DNA of 64,000 nt from the NCBI GenBank assembly GCA_016208975.1, contig JACQXA010000002.1:124001-188000 (forward strand). The letters are read 5' to 3'. Under the pieces are notes generated by a model, which worked only from the letters and a program-made list of their open reading frames with translations, was not told the origin of the DNA and ran no database searches. Shown here piece by piece: positions 25,904 through 34,983 of the stretch; positions within the stretch are counted from its first letter, which is position 1, and every line of letters starts with the position of its first letter. The stretch comes from Nitrospinota bacterium. GTDB lineage: Bacteria; Nitrospinota_A; UBA7883; JACRLM01. The position numbers were made by a program, and so were the translations under genes.

Positions 25904-27447
25904 GGCCGCTCCTCGTCTTGCAGGGCTGGAGTCAAAAGATCCGTTCCCGTGTGGATACTTTTCAGCATCAGGTAGAAAAGTTTTGTTTCGTTATGGGGCT
26001 GTATTTTGGCGGGCGGAGCCACGGCGGCGTCCAGCGCAATCAAATTCCTCTCCATCCTCGGGAACGGGCTTTCGAAAGTGATTTTAACGTAGTTGAACTG
26101 TAGGTAGCCCAACATGCCGCATAGCAAAACCACGGCCATGGCGGCATAAACTTCGCGCCGCAACACCGTCATCAGAATGTATTTGATGAAAATGAATGCT
26201 ACCAGCATATAGATTAACGGCCGCAATAAAAATAGCGCGCGCCCGTGGAACTGCGCCCACAAAGTTACCGAGCTGTATGTCTCGCCCATGGTTTTATAAC
26301 CCGCGTAGGCTATGGGCAACGTGACGGCCCATATAAGAAGCATGACGGCCATTTGCGCCACCCGTTCGTCCCCCGGCAGTATGGCCCTAATCTTGCCCGC
26401 AATGCCTCGCCAGTATCCGGAGCCGAGAAGCCACGCCATAATGGTCACCACAGCGAAAGCCGCCGCTGTGGCTATCAGCAAAGCCATCCAGGCCTTTCCG
26501 CCGGACAAACGCGTCACAGCGCCGTTGAAAAACAGGAACAGCGTAAGTAACAATCCCAACGCGGTAAAAAGGGGTTTGCGGCGGAACATTTCGGGTTGGG
26601 TCGCGGCGTCGGCGATCATGGCGAAAAATGCAAGTATGGCGGCGTAATCCATGTGGATGTGGGGCAGGAAGATCAAGAATCCGTATGACGCCGCGTATCT
26701 TCCGCTAAAACGCAGGGCAAGCCATGCCATGGCCAGCATGGCCGCCTGGCCCGAGGGAACAAGGGAGAATGGTATGAACGCGTTCTGCGGATAAACCATG
26801 ATGTGCCGCAGGCGCAAAATAAAATCCCACGCGTCCGGCGCTTTCATCAGGAACCGGGCGTCGAATATGGGGGTGATCTGGAATGCGGCGGAGGCGGCGT
26901 ATTCGGGCCTTAGCTCGGTTAGGGCCGAAACGCCCAACAATCCCCAGGCAAGAAGGAACGCGGAGAACACCAGCAAATCCTTTGGCCATGCGGCCACGGC
27001 TATGGTAACCGCCATGAGGGCCAAAAACATTCCGGCAAGCCCTGCCAGCATTGAAAACGCCACCGCCTGGGGATATTGGCGGCTCGAATCGAAAATCCCC
27101 AACCGCATGGCGGTTTTCGCGATGGGGCGGAACATGCGCTCCCAAAGAATGTAGCTGGAGCCGCGTTCCAACCGGTCGTTAATCCGCGCTTTCACTTCTT
27201 CCCCGGCTGTCCCGGTTTTCCTGGCCACGGCGGTTATGAATTCGCCATATTTACCGCCGCTGTCGGGTTTTACGGAATAAAGGTATAGCAGAAGATGGTC
27301 GTCGTCGGCCCCTTTTAAATAGCTTTGGCCGTGGGCGAACCCCAGCAGGCCCACGCAAACTGCGATAAGTATCCCCGCGGCCAGCGCAAGTTTTGACAGG
27401 GTCGCTGAAACAGGAGATGAAGCGGATTTATTCGATTTGTCTGCCAT
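25900..27447 (-). CDS. Polytopic membrane protein of unknown function
   Basis: 515 aa with about ten hydrophobic helices after a short polar N-terminus. A long first extracytoplasmic loop (about 45-110) carries LKGADDDHLLLYLYSVKPDSGGKYGEFI, an acidic DDD cluster of the sort that holds a metal in GT-C proteins. Later helices include LIFLPHIHMDYAAILAFF. No family was recognised. The operon neighbours (flippase-like protein and SGNH protein) argue for a role in polysaccharide or lipid-linked sugar handling at the inner membrane. It is 9 bp after the flippase-like gene. Confidence 0.55.
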   Translation of the reverse strand: MADKSNKSASSPVSATLSKLALAAGILIAVCVGLLGFAHGQSYLKGADDDHLLLYLYSVKPDSGGKYGEFITAVARKTGTAGEEVKARINDRLERGSSYILWERMFRPIAKTAMRLGIFDSSRQYPQAVAFSMLAGLAGMFLALMAVTIAVAAWPKDLLVFSAFLLAWGLLGVSALTELRPEYAASAAFQITPIFDARFLMKAPDAWDFILRLRHIMVYPQNAFIPFSLVPSGQAAMLAMAWLALRFSGRYAASYGFLIFLPHIHMDYAAILAFFAMIADAATQPEMFRRKPLFTALGLLLTLFLFFNGAVTRLSGGKAWMALLIATAAAFAVVTIMAWLLGSGYWRGIAGKIRAILPGDERVAQMAVMLLIWAVTLPIAYAGYKTMGETYSSVTLWAQFHGRALFLLRPLIYMLVAFIFIKYILMTVLRREVYAAMAVVLLCGMLGYLQFNYVKITFESPFPRMERNLIALDAAVAPPAKIQPHNETKLFYLMLKSIHTGTDLLTPALQDEERP

Positions 27448-27456
27448 GGCGGCGTC

Positions 27457-28509
27457 CTATTTATTTCCCTCTTCCCGCTCCAGGTTTTTCAGGTTGGCGA
27501 TGGACACGCCGCTGTCGCCCCGTAAGCTGGACAGATACACGAGCCCTCCAATAACCAGACACAGGGCGATGTTCACCGCGTGGAACAGAACCGCCAGCTC
27601 CACCCCCTTGTTGGAGCCGAACATGGCGAACACCGCGCCAAACCCCACCTCGCCCACGCCAAGCCCGCTGGGCGCCACCGGGATGGAGTTTATCAGCGCG
27701 CATACCGGCAGGGCGAACAGATACTGCCAGAAGGGCAGTTCCGTAATTTTCAGCGCCGCGGCCATCAGCCATATGGAGGCGTATGCCACCAGCTGGGCGA
27801 TGATGGAGAAAACCAGCGACCGCAACATAAGCCCGGGTTCTCTGCCGAAGTTCTTGGTGGCTCCGTGGATTTTCATAATGGCCGCCGAAAAAGGGAGCAG
27901 GCCGATAAGACGCGCCAGCGCTGGCGATTCGCCCACCCGCTTGCTCATAAACAATAACGCCATTACCGAAGACATGGCGAAGGCGATTATGGAAAACAAA
28001 ACCAGGCCTTTAATGGATGGCGTCCACCATCCGGGCGTATCCGGCGAAATCCAGACGAACGCCGCCGCGCCCGCGCCCGCCAGGGCGGCCATTAAAAACA
28101 TGGTGTACAGACCTGCTATCCTGTCGAAGAAAACCGTGGTGACCAGGGCGGTTTTCTGGCTCTGGCCCCGGGCCAGGTAATAGGCTTTAACGATGTCGCC
28201 CCCCACAACGCCGGGCAGGGCGATGCTGAAGAACATGCCGATGAGGGTAAGCCGTAGCGCCGGGCCGAACCCCACGGAAAATTTCATGGCCGAAAGAAGC
28301 GCCCGCCACCGTTCCACACCGATGGCGATGGCTGTTAATGTGAGCGCCAGGCTGGCGGCCACGTGGCCCGGCGTTTCGGTGAGCGCCATGCCAAGGGCCG
28401 CAAAATCCAGCCGCCCGGAGCCGTACAGCCACGCGAATATCCCCGCCACAAGCATGAGCTTTACGGCCATAATGGCCCTTTGTTTATCCGCTCCGGCGGC
28501 GCCAGCCAT
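27457..28509 (-). CDS. Flippase-like / lysylphosphatidylglycerol synthase TM-region family protein
   Basis: 350 aa with eight hydrophobic helices. Family signatures are present: VERWRALLSAM, LIGMFFSIALPGVVGGDIVKAYYLARG, TTVFFDRIAGLYTMF, and NSIPVAPSGLGVGEVGFGAVFAMFG. This superfamily (UPF0104/AglD-related) is thought to move lipids or lipid-linked sugars; direct evidence is limited. It is the first gene of the minus-strand run down to the ligase-like protein, with a 192-bp divergent gap to the GT2 gene upstream. Confidence 0.8.
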   Translation of the reverse strand: MAGAAGADKQRAIMAVKLMLVAGIFAWLYGSGRLDFAALGMALTETPGHVAASLALTLTAIAIGVERWRALLSAMKFSVGFGPALRLTLIGMFFSIALPGVVGGDIVKAYYLARGQSQKTALVTTVFFDRIAGLYTMFLMAALAGAGAAAFVWISPDTPGWWTPSIKGLVLFSIIAFAMSSVMALLFMSKRVGESPALARLIGLLPFSAAIMKIHGATKNFGREPGLMLRSLVFSIIAQLVAYASIWLMAAALKITELPFWQYLFALPVCALINSIPVAPSGLGVGEVGFGAVFAMFGSNKGVELAVLFHAVNIALCLVIGGLVYLSSLRGDSGVSIANLKNLEREEGNK

Positions 28510-28701
28510 ATCCTGTCAGAGACTCCTGGTTTTAGTGATGGGCGCGGTGTTTTATCCGCGACGCGATATTGTAACGCACGACAGCGCGGAAAAGGGGGCC
28601 AGGTTGCTTTTTAGGGTGGTTAAACTGTGGCCTGGGCCCCCAAGGTGCGGTATCATTTTTTAAAGCGCCGGTGGCGCCATGTTTAATTCCTGGAAAGCCG
28701 C

Positions 28702-29766
28702 ATGGAAGACCTTTTTCACATATCGAACCTAAGGCTGTTGGGGGCGCTCACGGGCGCGGTGGCCATTTATTGCGCCATCAGGAAGTTGCGCTCCTATTCC
28801 GACAGCCGGGCCAGCGTGTCCGCCTTGGGCGGGTTCGGTATAGTAATCCTGCTTGTTAGCCTTTTCCCCTCCCTTGTAAACATCCCCGCCGGGGTGATCG
28901 GCGAACGGGGCCAGCCTTCGGGCAGGATAATCACCTTATTGGTCATATCGGTCTTATTTTTATTCGTGGCGCTCATTGATGAGCGGGGCAAACGGGAAAA
29001 ACTGGCCGCCCAGTTCGACAGGCTTGTAAGAAAGCTCGCCATGGACCGGTTCATGTCCATGGAGGACCTTGCGCCCATGGAGCGCGCCGTTATCATCGTC
29101 ATGCCCGCGTATAACGAGGTGGAGAACATCGCCCAGGTCCTGCCGCGAATCCCCGGGATGGTCCTTGGCCTGCCTTTGATAACCCTTGTGGTGGACGATG
29201 GAAGCGCGGACGGCACCGGCGATTCGGCCCGGGCCCTGGGGGCGCGGGTCATAAGCAACGTGACAAACCGGGGCGGGGGCGCGTCCATCCGCCTGGGGCT
29301 GGACGCCGCGAAGGCCATGGCCAACGATGGCGCCGTGGTGATAATGGACGCGGACGGCCAGCACCAGCCGGAAGAGCTGGAGACCCTTGTCGCCCCGGCG
29401 CTTGCGGGGGTGGCGGACATGGTGGTGGGCTCCCGCATACTGGGCGCCCGGGAGAGCGACTCGGCCATCCGCCTGGCCGGGGTGCATTTTTTCAGCGCGC
29501 TTTTAAGCCTGCTCACGGGGTTTAAGATCACAGACTGCTCCAGCGGCTACCGCGCCCTGCGGATGGACGCCCTGCGAAAGATGGACTTGCGGCAGGACCA
29601 GTTCTGGGCCGCCGAACAGCTATTAGAAGCCGGTAAGAGGGGTTTGAAACACACCGAACGCCCCATCACCATAACGCGCAGGATAAGCGGCGTGAGCAAA
29701 AAGGGGACCAACCTGGTTTACGGGTTCAACTTCATGCGCTCCATCGTCAAGACCTGGATACGGTGA
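28702..29766 (+). CDS. DUF2304-GT2 fusion: DPM1-like glycosyltransferase
   Basis: 354 aa. Residues 1-110 contain three hydrophobic segments with a DUF2304 look (RLLGALTGAVAIYCAIRKLR, LLVISVLFLFVALIDERGKRE). From residue ~128 a GT-A family 2 domain begins: VIIVMPAYNEVENI, VVDDGSADGTGD, NRGGGASIRLGL, IMDADGQHQPEEL (DxD), VGSRILG, SGYRALR. It likely transfers a sugar from a nucleotide donor to a polyprenyl phosphate, as DPM1-like enzymes do. Normally DUF2304 is a separate neighbouring gene. GGAAAG precedes the ATG. Confidence 0.82.
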   Translation: MEDLFHISNLRLLGALTGAVAIYCAIRKLRSYSDSRASVSALGGFGIVILLVSLFPSLVNIPAGVIGERGQPSGRIITLLVISVLFLFVALIDERGKREKLAAQFDRLVRKLAMDRFMSMEDLAPMERAVIIVMPAYNEVENIAQVLPRIPGMVLGLPLITLVVDDGSADGTGDSARALGARVISNVTNRGGGASIRLGLDAAKAMANDGAVVIMDADGQHQPEELETLVAPALAGVADMVVGSRILGARESDSAIRLAGVHFFSALLSLLTGFKITDCSSGYRALRMDALRKMDLRQDQFWAAEQLLEAGKRGLKHTERPITITRRISGVSKKGTNLVYGFNFMRSIVKTWIR

Positions 29767-29770
29767 CGCG

Positions 29771-30733
29771 GTGAAGCTGGGCCGTATATTGGTTACCGGC
29801 GGGGCCGGATTCATCGGCGCAAGCCTGGTTAAACGCCTGGTGGCGGAAGGGGCGCGGGTAACGGTGTTCGACAATTTTTCGACCGGCTCCCGGAAGGCGG
29901 TGGATGGTTGCGGCGCTACCGTCATTGAAGGGGATGTGCGGGACCCTCAAGCCGTGGAACGGGCCGTGGCCGGGCATGACGCGGTGGCCCATCTTGCCGG
30001 GCACGCCGATGTGGCCGAGTCCATAAAAGACCCAATGCTGGATTTCGGGGTGAATGTGGCCGGAAGCCTGAACACCCTCATGGCGTCGGTTAAGAACGGC
30101 GTTAAAAGGTTCATATTCGCTTCCTCCTCGGCGGCGGTGGGGGAGGCGCCCCAGCCGGTGGATGAGAACTCGCCGCTAAAACCCCTGTCGGCTTATGGCG
30201 CCTCGAAAATGGCGGTGGAGGGCTATTTGTCCGCCTGTCACGCCTCTTATGGGATTCAAACCGCCGCCCTGCGCTTCTCCAACGTTTATGGGCCGGGCTC
30301 GATGATGAAGTCCGACGTGGTGTCGGTGTTCTTCAGGAACGCGCTGGAGGGCAGGCCGCTTGCCATCTATGGCGATGGCGGGCAGACCCGGGATTTTATA
30401 TACATAGACGACCTGTGCCGGGCCATTATCCTTACGCTGGAGAATGGGCGCCACAACGCCGGAGGTCCGAATATATGGGGTTCAGCCTACCAGCTGGGTT
30501 CCGGGACGGAGACTTCGATAAACAGCCTGGGCGATATGGTAAAGCGAGTCGTGGAGCGTCACGCCGGGATAACCGCCCCAATAGAATATTTGCCACCCCG
30601 GCCCGGGGAGATAATCAGGAATTACGCCGACATCTCAAACTTCTCGCGGGTTTTCGGATTCAAGCCGGAAACCGCCCTACCGGAAGGGCTGGAGCGCGTC
30701 TGGGAGTTCTTCCGCAAGGAACTTGGGAAGTAA
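29771..30733 (+). CDS. NAD-dependent nucleotide-sugar epimerase/dehydratase (extended SDR)
   Basis: 320 aa, starting at GTG five bases after the GT2 stop. It has [23 protein letters not shown] (NAD adenine site), FASSSAAVGEA, the YxxxK pair in SAYGASK, and ALRFSNVYGPG. It is closest in style to UDP-glucose 4-epimerase-like proteins of archaeal/bacterial polysaccharide clusters. The substrate is uncertain. Coupling with the upstream GT suggests it makes the sugar that GT transfers. It ends 17 bp from the convergent ankyrin gene. Confidence 0.8.
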   Translation: MKLGRILVTGGAGFIGASLVKRLVAEGARVTVFDNFSTGSRKAVDGCGATVIEGDVRDPQAVERAVAGHDAVAHLAGHADVAESIKDPMLDFGVNVAGSLNTLMASVKNGVKRFIFASSSAAVGEAPQPVDENSPLKPLSAYGASKMAVEGYLSACHASYGIQTAALRFSNVYGPGSMMKSDVVSVFFRNALEGRPLAIYGDGGQTRDFIYIDDLCRAIILTLENGRHNAGGPNIWGSAYQLGSGTETSINSLGDMVKRVVERHAGITAPIEYLPPRPGEIIRNYADISNFSRVFGFKPETALPEGLERVWEFFRKELGK

Positions 30734-30750
30734 CGGCGGTATCAGGCCGG

Positions 30751-33081
30751 CTATGGGGTTTCTTCCCCGTTTTCTTCTACACCAGCTTCCGTCTCCACGC
30801 ATCCGCAAACGGCCATGGCGGCGGCGTGATATGTTCCCGGCGGAATGGAGCCACCGGGCGCAGTCCAGAAGGCTCCGGGCTTTTCAGCAAGGATTTCGCG
30901 CGTCTGGGCCCCACCCTGGTTCCCGCCGCAAAGAACCGTGGCGGTAAATCCTGATGCGTTTTTCCGTGATGGGCCTTGCGTTGTTTTGTATCCACAACCC
31001 CGCGCCCTCGAAAATTCCTTGCGCCAAACCGGGTTTGCAAGAGCCGCGGCCAAATATTTGTTGCGGGCCTGGGCCGTGGAGAAACGGTATTTATCGCCGG
31101 TAACGTACTTACCTTCCCTGATGGAGGTGAGCAAGGCGAGGGAATCCTTAAAACCCGCGGCCAGCGCAGGGGCTCCGCCCACCGCTGGCTTGCCTTTTTC
31201 TGAGAGACTTTTGAAAAGAGGCTCATCCCTGGCCACGGCGGCGCCAGCGCCCTCAAGATTCTCCGCCATCTCTTTAGCCGCGCCGGAATGTCCCAAAGCC
31301 AGCGCCAGCTTTAACGGAGCAAATCCGCCGTTATCCGCTTCCGTTCCCCTGGCGCCCGCCGGCAATAACGCTTTTACCACGTTCAGATGGTTTCCAAGCG
31401 CGGCTAGATGGAGGGCCGTGGCCCCGGAGACGGAGTCTTTAGTATCGGCATTCGCGCCGAATAGCAGAAGCAGGTTGGCCCCTTCCGCGTTGCCGGTGGC
31501 GGCGGCCAACATCAATGGGGTCCTTCCGCATGAATCCGCCCGGTCCGGCTCCGCGCCGTTTCTAAGCAACGCCAGCGCCGCGCCATTGGCGGAGTTTTGT
31601 ATTGCCGCCGATAGGGGAGTGGCCGCGGAGCAATTAATACTGTTTGGGTTTTTGTAACCATCACGGATAAGGCCCGCCAAATCATCCGCCCTGGGGCCGT
31701 AATATTCATAGGGGAATTTAAGCGCGCCAGCTTTGTTGGGATTGGCCCCTTTTTCCAGCATGGCCTGGATGGAGTTTTCCATCCCTTCCAGCGATGCATG
31801 GAATAAAAGCCTGTCCAGAGCCTCGCCTTCCGCCACCGCAAGTTTTGTTATATATTCCCGCTCCCGGATGAGTTGATAGGCTTTCCTGTGCCCCAGCTTT
31901 AAGGCCGCCTCGAAGGGTTTCACCCCGTCTGGCCCGGCCCGGGTCACATCCGCCCCGGCCGCAAGCAACAGCGACACCGTTTGCCCGTCCCCATTTTTAG
32001 CGGCGGCAAGTATCGGGGTCTCCCCCGCGCCGGATACGGCGTCCACGTTGGCCCCGGCTTTTATGAGCGCGTCAGCCGTTCCGGCGGCCCCGGCCATGGC
32101 GGCCTTGCCCAGGGCGGTCTGCCCATACTGGTCCACGGCGTTAACGTCCGCGCCGGACTGGATGAGTATTTGAGCCGTCTCTACGTCATTAACCTCGCCA
32201 GCGGCCATCAGGGGCGTTCTCCCGGCGTTGTCGCCAGCGTTCACGTCGGCCCCATGGATTATGAAGTTTAGCGCGGCAGGGCCGTTCCCGGCCTTTATGG
32301 CTTCGATGAGCGGCGTTTGCCCCAGGGTGTCCATGGCGTTCACGTCCGCCCCGGCGGCGATAAGGACTGAGGCGGTGGACCAGTCCGCCTGCCGGGTGGA
32401 AAGGGTAAGCGCGGTCTGCCCCAGGTCGTCGGTGGCGTTCACGTCGGCCCTGGCGGCGACAAGGAGCTTTATGCACTCAACCGCCCCGGTGGATGCGGCG
32501 CCTATCAGCACGGTCCTGCGGTTCGCGTCCCTCGCTTTTACCGAAGCTCCCGCGCTGATTAACGATGCCACCATTTGGGTGGAGCCACTCATGGCGGCGC
32601 GGATGAGGGGGGTCTTGCCCATCCTGTCGGCGATTTCCACGTCCGCCCCGCCGGCGATGAGCGCATCCACCAGCGCCGGATGTTTTGTCTCGACTGCGAT
32701 AAACAGCGCCGTGCGCGAAAGGTTGTCTTTCAAATCCACCTTCGCCCCGGCTTCCAGTAGCGTCCTGGCGGCTTCCGGCCGGTTTTTGCCAGCCGAGAGC
32801 ATCAGCGCGGTTTTCCCGGCGTAGTTAACGGCGTTCACATCCGCTCCGGCTGTTATGAGCCTTTTCAGCGCCTCCACGCGCCCCGCCTCGCTTGCGGCCA
32901 TAACCGGGGTGAACCCCAGCTCGTCGGCTGTTCCGGGTTTCACGCCTTCGGCCAGCAGGGTATCTATATGCGACAGGTCTCCCTTGGCGGCGGAGGTCAT
33001 CAGAAGGGATGGATCGTGGCTGGCGCAGGCCGAGCTTAACAAAAGGCAGGCGCATGCCAGCAAAGCGGACAACCGGTTCAT
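30751..33081 (-). CDS. Ankyrin-repeat lipoprotein
   Basis: 776 aa. The signal peptide MNRLSALLACACLLLSSAC ends in a lipobox, so Cys19 should be lipidated and the protein exported. About 17 ankyrin repeats follow. Twelve are regular (each like GADVNAxDxxGQTPLxxA), then a ~60-residue break with FPYEYYGPRADDLAGLIRDGY, then about five more. The last ~170 residues are not ankyrin and include several cysteines (RGCGYKT, VLCGG, VCGCVE). I start at the ATG 33079-33081 because the signal peptide begins there; an upstream extension is unlikely. The role is unknown; a periplasmic or outer-membrane scaffold is inferred. Confidence 0.82.
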   Translation of the reverse strand: MNRLSALLACACLLLSSACASHDPSLLMTSAAKGDLSHIDTLLAEGVKPGTADELGFTPVMAASEAGRVEALKRLITAGADVNAVNYAGKTALMLSAGKNRPEAARTLLEAGAKVDLKDNLSRTALFIAVETKHPALVDALIAGGADVEIADRMGKTPLIRAAMSGSTQMVASLISAGASVKARDANRRTVLIGAASTGAVECIKLLVAARADVNATDDLGQTALTLSTRQADWSTASVLIAAGADVNAMDTLGQTPLIEAIKAGNGPAALNFIIHGADVNAGDNAGRTPLMAAGEVNDVETAQILIQSGADVNAVDQYGQTALGKAAMAGAAGTADALIKAGANVDAVSGAGETPILAAAKNGDGQTVSLLLAAGADVTRAGPDGVKPFEAALKLGHRKAYQLIREREYITKLAVAEGEALDRLLFHASLEGMENSIQAMLEKGANPNKAGALKFPYEYYGPRADDLAGLIRDGYKNPNSINCSAATPLSAAIQNSANGAALALLRNGAEPDRADSCGRTPLMLAAATGNAEGANLLLLFGANADTKDSVSGATALHLAALGNHLNVVKALLPAGARGTEADNGGFAPLKLALALGHSGAAKEMAENLEGAGAAVARDEPLFKSLSEKGKPAVGGAPALAAGFKDSLALLTSIREGKYVTGDKYRFSTAQARNKYLAAALANPVWRKEFSRARGCGYKTTQGPSRKNASGFTATVLCGGNQGGAQTREILAEKPGAFWTAPGGSIPPGTYHAAAMAVCGCVETEAGVEENGEETP

Positions 33082-33171
33082 ATTGATTCTGGAATTCACA
33101 AGAAGCCTTATATAAAAACCATGAACCAACATATTAAAGGCGACCGGTCCGCGTTTCCAGCCTAAAGCCGT

Positions 33172-34953
33172 CTATCGCGCCTGACTCCGGCGCGCCGGGA
33201 TTATCTCCCCGGCGGAGTTGATGAAATATACATCGCGTATGGAAAGCCGTTCCGCCACCTCCAGCACATTGCCATACCCCCGGCAATGATATGAGTTTGA
33301 TGGGATAAAAGCGGTGTCCGGCGCGAACCGGGCGATGTTATCTAAAAGAGATCCATCCAGCCCGTCCACGCTTAAAAAGCCTTCGCGCCCGTAAGGGAGG
33401 ATTTTCAGCCACGGCCGGTTATTTTCGAAACCGGCCCTGTGGCCCTCGTGACATAGAAACCCTACCTCCGCTTCAGTCCAGCTTTGCCGGACGGCGTTCA
33501 GGCACATTTCGATGTGCCAGTCCCGGCTGGAGCGGAACAGCAGAGGACGCTTTGGCGCAATCCCAGCGGTTTTAACAGACTTGTCCCAGTTGTCGTAAAA
33601 CACCCGGCCGTCCCGTGTTTTGCGGGCCTCGTCATAAGCATGTAGCGCGTCGAGACGGACAGACTCTATCTGTCCGCCCGTATAGCCCGGCAGGTCTATC
33701 ACGCTGGACACGCCACCGTCGAAATCCTCCCAACCCCTGTCCACCAGCGCCCCCGCTTCCAGCGCCCAATCGTAGAAAGGCGTTCCCGGCTGGGGTGTGC
33801 AGATGGACACCTGGCAGTCCGATATCAGGTCGCTCTCAATGAGCTGTCGCATGAGCTTAACCGTCTTGCCGTCTTCCTCTGCGGTTGCGCCCGGCCCGCC
33901 CAGGGTGAAGGTGGCGTACACTCCCAGCCCTATTTCTTTTGCCGTATCCAAAAACGAGTTAAGCTTATCGGGCCGGTATTTCGCGCCCAGCTGAAGCCCT
34001 TGGGCCACGGTGTCGCTGGCGGTTTCCACTCCCACGCGAACCTGGTAATATCCCGCCCGTTTCATAAGCTCCAGCGCCTCCCGGTCGAAATTCTGGTATG
34101 CGCACATGGCGTCGTACCGTTTACCGTCCAGCCCGGCGGCGGTTATGGCCCGGGCCAGTTTCTTTGTGCGGGCGATGTTGGCGTTGTGGATCTCGTCGTC
34201 GAAAAACGCCCCTTCCAGCGAGGGGTATTTGGTGAAAAGCATGTCCAGCTCCGCCACCACGCTATCCGCGTTCCGCGCCCGGTAATCCGGCCCGCCGTAA
34301 TAGGTGTGGCACGCCACGCAATACACGCACCTGTATGGGCAACCACGAGAGGCGTAAACCTGCGCCTCCCGGTATCTGCAAATGGGGTCGCCTTTCATGG
34401 CGTAAGCCAACCGGCTTATGTCTCCGTCTTCCGGCAACGGCAGTTCATCCACGTCTATCAGGTTGCCCCGGTCAAACTCGATGACGCCGCTGGCAGGGGT
34501 TTTAGCGCCGTTCCTGAAAAACTCCAGAGCGGGTTTCAGGTATTCCCCTTTTATCACCAGGTCGCAAACGCCTTCCACCGACCGGGGGTAGGTGGTGGGG
34601 TGCTGGCCGGTCATGGCCACTTTGGCCCCGGTGGCGGCCTTAACGGCGCGGGCCACCCACATGTCCTCGTTTATGGTGCGGGTGGAGCTTTCCATCAACA
34701 GCCAGTCCGGCTTCTCACCGGCGATGAGTTTGGCGTAGTCCTCTTTGTCCATCCGGGTAAGGCACGCGTCCACAAGTTTTATTTCGTGGCCGGTATCCCT
34801 TTTCAAAAGTGAGCTTAGATAACCCAGGTCTCTCGGATAATAGGTGAAAGCGTCGCTATGCCCTTTGGCGGAGGTTGTCCACCGGCTGGGGTAGGGGATG
34901 ATGTACCATCCCGCGCCGTCTATCCCCACGCAGTTGGCCAGGACTATTTTCAT
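33172..34953 (-). CDS. Radical SAM protein with N-terminal B12-binding-like domain
   Basis: 593 aa. Residues ~1-175 resemble a cobalamin-binding Rossmann domain (ITYYPRDLGYLSSLL-like start, VAMTGQHPTTYPRS). The radical SAM core follows with CPYRCVYC (CxxxCxxC) after YASRG, then FFDDEIHNANI and RVGVETASDTVAQGLQLGAKY. The ~150-residue C-terminus is unassigned. B12 radical SAM enzymes often methylate unreactive carbons or phosphinates, or rearrange substrates. It lies downstream of a MKFHF gene (30-bp gap), so its substrate may be a surface sugar. Confidence 0.82.
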   Translation of the reverse strand: MKIVLANCVGIDGAGWYIIPYPSRWTTSAKGHSDAFTYYPRDLGYLSSLLKRDTGHEIKLVDACLTRMDKEDYAKLIAGEKPDWLLMESSTRTINEDMWVARAVKAATGAKVAMTGQHPTTYPRSVEGVCDLVIKGEYLKPALEFFRNGAKTPASGVIEFDRGNLIDVDELPLPEDGDISRLAYAMKGDPICRYREAQVYASRGCPYRCVYCVACHTYYGGPDYRARNADSVVAELDMLFTKYPSLEGAFFDDEIHNANIARTKKLARAITAAGLDGKRYDAMCAYQNFDREALELMKRAGYYQVRVGVETASDTVAQGLQLGAKYRPDKLNSFLDTAKEIGLGVYATFTLGGPGATAEEDGKTVKLMRQLIESDLISDCQVSICTPQPGTPFYDWALEAGALVDRGWEDFDGGVSSVIDLPGYTGGQIESVRLDALHAYDEARKTRDGRVFYDNWDKSVKTAGIAPKRPLLFRSSRDWHIEMCLNAVRQSWTEAEVGFLCHEGHRAGFENNRPWLKILPYGREGFLSVDGLDGSLLDNIARFAPDTAFIPSNSYHCRGYGNVLEVAERLSIRDVYFINSAGEIIPARRSQAR

Positions 34954-34983
34954 TTACGCTCCATTGTTCGGATCAATAACCCT

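Noticed and set aside
27437-28180. Open frame of 247 codons on the plus strand
   Set aside because: It is antisense to the flippase-like membrane gene, whose family motifs are clear. The frame is Ser/Arg/Pro-rich with no recognisable pattern, a usual shadow in GC-rich DNA.
30845-31657. Open frame of 270 codons on the plus strand
   Set aside because: Antisense to the ankyrin lipoprotein; its repetition merely mirrors the ankyrin repeats.
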